Positions 22,849 through 32,800 of a stretch of 64,000 nucleotides of DNA are shown piece after piece. Numbering within the stretch: position 1 is the stretch's first letter; every line of letters starts with the position of its first letter. Made by a program: the position numbers and the translations under genes. Source of the DNA: Bemisia tabaci. Lineage: Eukaryota; Arthropoda; Insecta; Hemiptera; Aleyrodidae. The notes under the pieces are model-generated. The model did no database searches and was not told the origin of the DNA. It worked only from the letters and a program-made list of their open reading frames with translations. The stretch is taken from assembly GCF_918797505.1 (NCBI RefSeq), contig NC_092801.1, positions 23,436,116 to 23,500,115 of the forward strand, written 5' to 3'.

Positions 22849-22926
22849 TTAATAATCCATCCTTTCTGTCCTCAGTATTCTCGATTAATATCTCAGCTAC
22901 CTAATTTAAAAAAAGGAACTTGAATG
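22849..22926. repeat. 78-bp direct repeat, right copy, flanking hAT copy 2
   Basis: Begins on the base after the hAT end with TTAATAATCCATCC and ends GGAACTTGAATG, matching 21885-21964 with four mismatches and a short A-run difference. Confidence 0.85.
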
Positions 22927-23060
22927 TATTCTCGAAATTGTATTCCGAATATAAAATACAGATTTTTAGGGAAATTAATAGACATATTTATGCTGACAAC
23001 ATTCGAATGGTCACATTTTGATGTTCCCTTGTAGCACGGCAGAGCAGTACCAATATATTA

Positions 23061-23313
23061 ATTAAGGGGTTTGGCGAACAAGGCGCACAAGTGCAGTTTT
23101 CGAACAAATCAAGATATTAATGATTTCGAGTAAAACTAGTTTTAATGCATATTCTGTGAAAAATTCGCTCCCAAATTCCAATTTTTAAGCATCAGAAAGT
23201 CAGTTTAAACTTCCTTTCCGCCGTAAGAATCCATGTAATTTCGGAACTTTGAACGCGTACCTCTTGAAAAAGCAAAAACTGTACTATTGCGCTTAGTCCA
23301 CCAAAGGCCTCAA
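23061..23313. mobile_element. MITE family C copy 1
   Basis: About 253 bp. Shares 'tccaatttttaagcatca', 'aaagtcagtttaaact', 'ccatgtaatttcg.aactt' and inverted 'aagtgcagtttt'/'aaaactgtact' with two copies near PEN-2. The outer ends are eroded. Confidence 0.65.
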
Positions 23314-24479
23314 TCAGAAATTTTTCAGTACCCAAGTCCCTTCTTCCACGCATTATTAAAAATTAGAACCACATTTTTAAAGTACGTTCCGTGTGTAAAA
23401 ATGTCTCCTCATGATTAACTACATATTGGTACGAATTTTGAGTTGTAAACATCCTAAACTCCGTGAAGGGAGTAAAGCTTACACGGAAAATTAAAGTTTG
23501 TAAGCATATCAAAACGAGCAAGCAACTTACATTTATTGCTTCCTAGGAATTGCTCAGAACCGTCAGATGAATTGATACCTAATGTTCTACACTGACGAGC
23601 TCATGGTATCTTGCTGAGTGCTTTCATACATTTTCTTCTGATGAAATACAGTACGCGTTAAAATCATATTATTTTGCAATCAAGGGCTCATGGTCAACTA
23701 ATCGAAAAAAAAGTAAGGAAAGAACACTAAAGGATAAAGTACACGAATTTACGGGTGTATGCCCGCTCAGAATAACAATCACCAATTTATTTGGAACGTT
23801 ACCATGGCAACAACTGCAGCTTTAAGAGCGGGAACTTCAAATAAGCAAAATGAAACTTTTTCTCTTTCCTTGTTCCTTGATACACCCTCTTCAATTGGTT
23901 TTTGATTAGGTAAATCAAAAACTCATGCAAGTTTACAAAGAAACTGGACTATTTTCTTTCGGGCGGGTTGAGCCGAAATCAATTTTGATGAATGATCCTC
24001 TTTATTTTTTGTTACACGCAGCACTAGGAATTTTCGGTGAGGGGAAAGAAGGAGGACATCTCATCCAGGGGGTCTGAGGGACAGAAGAAAAACCCCACTA
24101 AGGGGGGCCTAGGGGACTCTGTCAGTCCACAGGAGAGTTCGCCCCTAGCTTTTTTGTAAGAGCCTTACCCGAAAAATTTGAAACATGGAGTCATCCCTGG
24201 AGCAAGTTTTAGCTGTTCTCACCGAAAAATTCATCCTATTATGATGTTAGTTGTACCGACTGATCATCGGATCAATACGGATTCGGATTCAATGATCATC
24301 ATTTGATAATTTATACTTTCATAATTACATTTGCAGATTGGACTACTCTGACCAGACTGCATTGATTCACTTTTCGTGTCAACCACTGAGTAAACTTCCA
24401 ACTTAAATCTCACGGGCCCTCTGCTTAAAATTTCCATCTTGTACGTACATGGGTAGTTGAGATTAAAAAATCCGAGGAA
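23314..24479. other. Intergenic, no gene seen
   Basis: No conserved coding block, RNA gene or clear element ends recognised between the family C copy and the importin-alpha 3' UTR. Confidence 0.55.
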
Positions 24480-25335
24480 TACAAAATAAATTGGATTTAT
24501 TCAAGTTTATGGATTTGAAAAAATAGACAGCGAAAATAAGAATGTGACAAATTTCAAGAGAGAGAAAAAAAAAATGTATACATCTTAGAGAAAGCTGAAG
24601 AGATAAATTGAAAAGAACACAACAGACTAAAATTAAATGAGGATTAACAGTTAAAATCCGAAGGCAGTAAGTGGATAAAACTAAAGTGGACCGAATAAAA
24701 TACGAGAAATAACAGTGAACTTGAATTTCCTTGAATCACAAGGTAAAATTTGGCTACTCATCCATGAAAAAAACATTGAATAACTATAAGATTCTAAAAT
24801 ACATCAAGCAGAAAAGCACGGAATGAATTTGAAGGATACACTTCCAGGATTTTTAAGAGTCTGTTTCTTAAATACATCAATGATCAAAAGCATGAAAATG
24901 CACCGGTAATTTACGCAATTGCTAAACTTACAGCAACATCGGTATTAGAGAGAGAAATTACATGTATTACGTTTTTTTCAATAAGAATGGATGCAGTTCT
25001 TGATAGTCAAAATAATGCTAAAATACTTCAATATTAGGGGATAACTTCTCTTACATGCTCCACTTAAAAAAAAAGAAGAAAAAAAGGGAGAATTTAATTG
25101 GTTGAGAATCACAGAAAAATAGAATAGCTCATCTTTGATCGAAGCGATAGAGGACACAAGTTAACAATATGACAAATGAAAGAAAACAATCACAAATATC
25201 GTATCACAAGACAGCGAAGTAAAATTGATTAAAACCAGACTAAACGTAGAATGTCTTAAATCGTCTACTTAGATTAGATTGTGCGGTCTGATTGAGGAAA
25301 TAGTATGGCAAGTGATGAGATCAGTAGACAGACAT
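24480..25335 (-). other. Likely 3' UTR of importin-alpha
   Basis: AT-rich stretch directly following the importin-alpha stop codon in transcript direction. A minus-strand AATAAA polyadenylation signal lies at 24496-24501, giving a 3' UTR of about 850 nt. No open frame or transposon terminus was seen in it. The exact cleavage site is inferred. Confidence 0.4.
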
Positions 25336-28300
25336 TTAGAACGAGAAGCCACCTTGCGGGGCTGCAGAGGATGTAAAGTTGAGTTGTCCATCAACTTCGG
25401 TGGGAGCGACTGAGGAATCAACACCTTCCTGTTGAAAGACAAAGGATAGAACAGAAATTAGAATTCGTGAGAGAGAACTGAATTAGGCTTCAATATTTTT
25501 CATTGAAATTTTTTATGATGCTCATTGAGTGAATCTTATGGATTTGCAACAGTGGATGAGAAGCATAGAGTACATTAGAGTCGCAATGTACTGGAGCACT
25601 GATGAAGTCAATTCATGAACGGGCCATTCCGAGCCCCTTGTTCACTGGAAAAAGGGGAACCATCTGGGAACTGTTCGACATTTTTTAACACGGCAGCTTA
25701 TGGGAGAATCACGGGCTGCGGGTGGTTTTTGGTATTTATTAATTTAAATAAAATAGGTCCTTTAAAAATTGGGAATTCCAATTCTGGAAATTACGTGAAA
25801 AAATTGACAATTGATAGATAATAAGTGATTTTATCTCAACAGACTGATTTAGAGGGTACATCATTCTTGCAATAACCGACACATCCATTTTTCTAGTTTT
25901 AATGTTAATGAAGACAAATTGATGCAAGGTGTACGGCACAAAAATGTCTTCATACAAATCAAGGGTAAGAAATCAGGCGCTACTTACTTCAGATGAGAAG
26001 AAGGCATCGATGATAGCCAATGCTTTCTGGTAGATCTTCTCGTTGGAATGCTGCTGAAGAGCTTCCAGCTTGTCGAGGCCCCCACAGACTTCGATCATGG
26101 TCGCCACCCTGTCGGCCTCTCCTATTTTTTGAGCATTGCTGAGGATATTTTGGATTCCATCCAAGACCACCATCACTGTCTTCCAGTCCTTGTTCAGCAG
26201 CATGTTGCAGAACGGTCCAAGGGCACCAGATTGGACAAGCATTACCATCTGCTCAATTGTTCCTCCAGTTGTTAGGTTCGTAATCACCCAAACTGCTTCT
26301 TTCTGTGACTTGAAATCACCCTGGAACACAAATTTACATGTTACATATAATTTCTGGGGAAAAAACACCCGATAGTTTCGTAGTAAACGAAATATGGCTG
26401 ATGTACCAGTCTATTTTTGTGGCTTTATCACATTTTAATTTCTCTTTTCCACACAAATATTTGAAATTTTATTCCCCCTCCCTCATTTTCTCTCAATTCT
26501 TTGCATAATGCACAAAATACAAAGCAAAATTATTGGCAATTGTTTAAATTTTTTTTTCCTTTTAAAAAAAAACACTGATTTTCAGACATCAGCATTTAAT
26601 ATGTCCTGGACTCCCTCCGATTAGCTGTTGCCATTTTGACAAAACTTTCCGGTAGAGGACAGCTTTACATAACCAGGTTTCCTGGTTCAAAATGCTGAGA
26701 TTGAATAGGCAATTGATGGAGCTATCAGACAATATTATCTGGTTGAATGACGAAGGAATGCTATAACGCAAGATCCTGGGACATAATCGGGGGAGGTCTA
26801 CAAAAAAGAGAAAAGGAAAACCGGCTTTTTGTCCCTAAAACATATTAGAATCACATCAGATTTGCAAGGATTATGAAAAATTTTCAACTTGTATTTATTT
26901 TAGTTTTTTTCCTTTCCAAATAATCAGATTCAAACAGCGCTGATACCTTATTTTAGGTTGCAATGAGAACATTTTGAAAAACGCATTATGCGACTCTGGA
27001 AAAATTAAATCAATTGATTAAAAACGATCAGCCTCCTCTTCCTGAAAAGTTCTTCTTAATCTTTCCAACTCACTACATCCAACCTAATTTCTTAGCATCT
27101 CACCAGCTTTTTTTGGGAGGGATAAAACTACAGACTACTGTAGGTGTTAGAAAGAGAGAGAGAGAGAGAAGGAAAATGTATTACAGAAAAAGAGATAGGC
27201 TGTTTTTGAACTGACCAATTCTACCATGAAAAAGTTATCTCTTGGCATCTATTTTAGATTACGTAGCATGGTGTCAACAAACAGTTTTTCTAAGTTTTTG
27301 TTGAAACCATGATCATCCAAATATAAAAAATTCTGACTCCTATGAAAGATGATCATGGCGTCAACGAAACTTAAAACATCTCTCTATAACATCTTATAAA
27401 TTTCAAGTCTTTTTTTTTTTTTTTTTTTTTTTCGGTTGACTCTGATCTAACTTAACACATCTTTACTCAATCTTACCCAACTTTACCTCACAAGTAGGGC
27501 CGGGCTGACCGGCGAGGCGCCCTCAAGGGGCCAAGGCAACTGGCAGGAACCGAAGTTGGACCGTGCTCCTTAACTTCGTACTATTGACACATTGTGTATC
27601 CTCTATATTCCCGCAAGGCTAAGCAGCCGTCTGATAGCCAATGGGAGGTCTTATCAAAGACTGTGACGCTGTCAAAGGCGCTGCAGAGCACAGACTTTCA
27701 ACTTTACCTCAAAAGACCTAACCCACTTTCACAGAATTTAAGTTTCCTCGACCTTACCCTACCCAACTCTAACCTTACCCACCTAATCTAACCGTACATG
27801 TCCTAAATTAAACTAATCTAACCATACGTTACCCAAACCTCTCCTGTAGACTTAATTTTTTAATTTAACTTATAAGGAAGATATTTTACTGTTTGTTGAC
27901 ACCATACACAGGGCTCATTTTTGCATTTCACTGCCTGAGCACGACGTCAACAATCTTTGACTCTATGATCAGATTTTGTGTTTGTCAACACCATGATCAT
28001 TGACACTATGCAGCGTTACCCTATTTCATAGAGGTTTCAATGATCATTGATAAAAATTCCTGAGGACAAATTATTATTGAACTTACACTTTCAATAATAT
28101 TGATTATGGAGGGAAGGATTCCAGCATTGATGACAGCTTGAATTTGATTGGGATTTCCGGCTGTGATGTTTGAAACAGTCCATGCTGCTTCTTTCACTAC
28201 GCTGGGTCTTTGGTGCTTCAGAAGAGCTTCCAAGAAACGAAGAGCACCAGCATTGATAATGCAGTCCGTCTGAAAATAACAAGAAAATTTAAATAATCTA

Positions 28301-29778
28301 TGGTCCGTTACAGTAGACAAACTTTAATACCAAAAGTAATGTACTCGGTCAAAATTAATCCTGATACCCACATTTAAAATAAATAATTTTACACAGATGC
28401 ATACTTGGGACTGTGAAATGAAACATTGCACCCTTTTCCTAAAACTGGGTTTATCAGATTTGAGATGGAAAATTTTCCTGTAAGATTTCAAAATATTTGA
28501 ATTTCACGCTATTATCCATGAATTTTCATCCAACTTTCATGGTAAATTGCATGGGCAATCTCCAAGAGGTCCACTAAAACAGGCTGGCTAAAAATCAGTA
28601 CCTACTTTAAAAGTACTTTTTCAGTACGTTCCCGAGAAATTCAGTATCTCCTCAACAAAAAAATGCAGTACTTTTTCAGTACCTACAATTGACGAAATTC
28701 TGAAAGAATCGCCTTTGACTTGACGATGTCAATCGAAAGATTTCAGGCTGTGCTGGAAACAATGTGAGCAAATAAACGAACCTGCACATCATCTCCGGTG
28801 ACAATGTTTCCGCAAGTCCTCAATGCTGGCATGAGAATGTTAGCATTTGGGTGCCCAAGGAGCTGGACTAGTCGCGGAACAACACCTGCTTCAATGACAG
28901 CCTGAATTTTCTCATTGGTCCCATCAGTGAGGTAAGACAACGCCCAACATGTATCGGCTGCAATGCAAAATTGAAAAGGCAATTTATTTGATGAGTTTAT
29001 TCCATGGCCCAAAAACCAAAGAGGTACCCAATTTGGCGTTTTAAGGTATGTAAATTAAAATAGACAAAAACTGGTGTCACAAGCTTAAGTCAGATTTAGT
29101 GTTCATGCATACATACTAAAGATTTAAGCTTTACTCTCATTTTCAAAGTTACTACGGAGAGAAATTGTAATTACTCTGTCCTGAGACACACAAGAGGAGC
29201 ATTACTGTTATTTTGCTCCATTTGGGTATCAATAGATAGAACTCTGACAGATACGTTTAGCGTAAGAATGTTCAGATATAAAGCAGCCAAGGAAATGTTT
29301 TCATTTCAGATCAAACGGTAATTCCTTGATATCATCATGACAAACGACAAGAAAAACCAATATATTAAAAGGTTTCAACTTTAACTGAATTAAATCGAAC
29401 TTCCGCAAAGACTGGGATTACTACAGAAGTTTGGAATTTTATGCTTGACATTGGGATTTAGCCAGCTGACAAGGAAGCTTACAAGGAAACGCAAAACAAA
29501 AATCGTTTTCTTATAGAAGATTAGAAGAATTCCAACAGTTTTGTTACAACGGTGGATGTTTAGATAAAAAGCAGCCAAGGAAATGTTTTCATTTAAGATC
29601 AAACGGTAATTCCTTGATTTTATCATGACAAACAACTGGAACAACCCATATATTCTAAGGTTTTACCATCAACTGAATTAAACCAAACTTCCGCAGTGAC
29701 TAGAGTTGCTAAAGAAGTTTGAAATCATTTACTTGATAGTGTGACTTAAGCAGCTGACAAAAAAGCTTATGAGGAAAT

Positions 29779-29818
<40 letters not shown>

Positions 29819-32800
29819 TTTTCTTATAGAAAATTAGAGGAGTTCCAGCAGTTTTGTTACGACGGAGGATGTTCAGATAAAAAGCAGCCAAGGAAATGTT
29901 TTCATTTAAGATCAAACGGTAATTCCTTGATATCATCATGGCAAAAGACTAGGACAACAAAAATAATTCTACCAGGTTTCACCGTCGAATGAACAAAACA
30001 AAACTTAAGTAGACTGTAAATAAGTCTACGAGGTTTCATCGTCCACTGAACAAAACAAAACTTAAGTAGACTGTAGTCGCAACAAAATTTTGGAGTCATG
30101 ATTGACAGTGGTATTCAGGGAGATGAAGAACAAAACTCATAAAAAGATGCAATAAAAAAATTGTTTTCCTATAGAAAATCTGAAAAATTCGAACTGTTTT
30201 GTAAAAGAGGATGTTCAGATAAAAAGCAGCCAAGGAAATGTTTTCATCTAAGATCAAACGGTAATTCCTCAATATCATCATGACAAAATCTAAAGAAATG
30301 CACTGAAGAGCAGAAACTTCTTTACCGCATACAGCAAGGCGTAAAAAAGGGTTTTGTAAAAAAGGATGTTCAGATAAAAAGCAGCCAAGGAAATGTTTTC
30401 ATCTAAGATCAAACGGTAATTCCTCAATATCATCATGACAAAATCTAAAGAAATGCACTGAAGAGCAGAAACTTTTTTACCGCATACAGCAAGGCGTAAA
30501 AAAGGGTTTTGTAAAAGAGGATGTTCAGATAAAAAGCAGCCAAGGAAATGTTTTCATCTAAGATCAAACGGTAATTCCTCAATATCATCATGACAAAATC
30601 TAAAGAAGTGCACTAAAGAGCAGAAATTTCTTTACCGCATACAGCAAGGCATAAAAAAGGGTTCCTAAGATGGGATAATTGTGAAAGAGGATTCAGAAAG
30701 TGGAATGGCTCGTTTGCTTCAGAATGGAAATTGCTATTGGTAAGCAAAACATGCACTTCTGTAAAACAAAAGGGTTGTGAGAATGGGACAAAATGGAAAA
30801 TTATTACATTACAAAATATACGTCGGGGAGCAAATTCAATCAGATATAAGACTGAGATTGTTCAGATGTAAAGCAGCCAAGGAAATTGTTTCATTAAATA
30901 TCAAACGGTAATTCCTTGATATCATCACAACAAATACTTCAAAGAGATGTACCAGGTACAGCAGAGAAAAAAGAACAATAAAAATTGGAAATTTCAGGCA
31001 ACTTCTGAAAAGGAGCATTAGAAATTGCCTACATGACAGACTGAATTAAAAGAAATAATACTTACTAATGACAGACTCGTCTTCATGGTTGAGTAATTTG
31101 TTTAGAGTGGGCAAACATTCTGAAACCGTAGAAAACTTGGGAGGTGGGTTCTTGTTACGTACTAAATTAGAGATCGTCCACACAACGTTCCTCAGGAAAT
31201 TGAGCTGGGAAAATACATTTTTCGAGTTAATGAAGCATTTAAAACAATTACCAAAGAACAGAGAGTAAACTTTGTTTAATTTTCTTTGGAGGAAGATTCA
31301 TGCCCTGCAGGGAATTTGGTAAGGTTTTTAAGAAAAACTTTAGTCCTCTTTACCAACATATAAGAGAGATCAAACAGGTACATCTTCGCAGACAATGCAA
31401 AATTTGTAAATCCTTGCCACAATTTTCAGCCTTGTTAAATAAAAACGATCAAGACAGGTTATCTGCTGCTGTCTCCAGTGCTTACTTAGAAATATTCACA
31501 CTTTTTTTCAAATTTACCAACTTTTCAGACCTCCAATACACAAGACCCTAGCATTAATGTTTTTTCAACACACTTCCATGAAAAATCATGATGGTGAAAT
31601 TGAGTCTGCAATTCAACCAAAATTAAATTTACTGCGTTGATGAAGTATTTTTAATCACATGACAAACTGAGGTGATGAGATATTGAAACTGGAATTAGTT
31701 TTGTTTCATAGGTTCTTGACCTACATCCTAAAATGAATCGATACCTACTAAAAGCGCCGAAGTCCTAAAAATCATGAGCCCTGGCTTTCCTTGATTATAC
31801 AGGATGCTAGGGTTTGTGAGTTTTTGGACTTACGCCCTTTTGGCAAGCATCAATTTAAATTGACAGAGCCATTCAATATTTGTTAGAAACCAAATTAATT
31901 ATTAAGGTACAAAACCATGTTATTGTAATATTTCTTTTGATTAATACCAAACAATTATGATTCTTTTATGTATTCTCATCGTATTAATGGACTTACAAAT
32001 TTAGACTTCTTTATTGGCAGGTGCCCATTTTCTTCACAATACGCAAACATAAAGTAATTTTGTCATTTTTTCTTTCTGTTAGTGGTAAGTTCTTCAGTAA
32101 AAGTTGGGTGCAAGTTCTTACGTTAATTCTATTTTATTTCATTGACGTCATAGAAACGAAAATGCTTACCGATATTTCAGGGACGATTAATTTCAAAATT
32201 GCTGTCATACAATTGTGCTCCAGAACGTAGTCTCGCATACCTGGCCCGTCACCAGCAATGTTTCCAAGGGCCCAAACAGCTTGTTCTGCGACATCTATCT
32301 TGTTCGAGCCTAAGAGTTCAATCAAAAGAGGGACGGCACCATGTTTGACAACGATCTGAGTCTGTTCGCTGGTTCCTGATGCGATGTTGGTGAGTGCCCA
32401 CGCTGCATCAAACTGGAGGGCTGGTTCTTCGTGGTATGAGAGGAAGCTCACCAAGCGAGGAATAATTCCCAACTGGATGATCGAGTCGATAGGCGGCTGA
32501 CGTTCTTTACTCAAGCATTTACGAACTTTGCGGACGGCCTCCCTCCAAAGGTTCTGAAAGGATGACAGTAACAAGTATTAACACTAACTCTTTCACAACT
32601 TGTCCACGGACTTTCCTTGTTGACATTTTGAGTGCACAGAACACAAATTGACTTGTTTTGGCATTAACTTCACTGTAAACAACCAGATCATGAGAACCTT
32701 TGCTGTTCATGTATTCATCATTCAATGAACTAAAATTGTGATTTCTGATTGAAACTGATTCTGGTATGATAAAGTAATGGAGAACTCTATTTATTATTCT

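Larger units (their letters stand above)
29262..30935 (-). repeat. Seven-copy snoRNA-bearing repeat array in importin-alpha intron
   Basis: Container for the seven 67-nt snoRNA cores. Core starts are spaced 288, 313, 342, 155, 155 and 337 bp. The 155-bp units (about 30281-30650) also share the linker containing 'cagcaaggc'. The array fills most of the 2.1-kb intron 28958-31065 and is absent from the other importin introns. Confidence 0.8.

Noticed and set aside
27460..27830. Degenerate CTAACC/TTACCC-rich stretch as interstitial telomere repeat
   Set aside because: Units are irregular and do not form (TTAGG)n or (CCTAA)n arrays; a GC-rich unrelated piece interrupts it.
29390..30281. Short minus-strand open frames sharing [20 protein letters not shown]
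   Set aside because: The shared peptide is just the translation of the repeated snoRNA core; copies differ in upstream starts and lack coding context.
29262..30935. CRISPR array, from the regular repeats
   Set aside because: Eukaryotic intron, spacers are not uniform and repeats carry C/D boxes; no cas genes.
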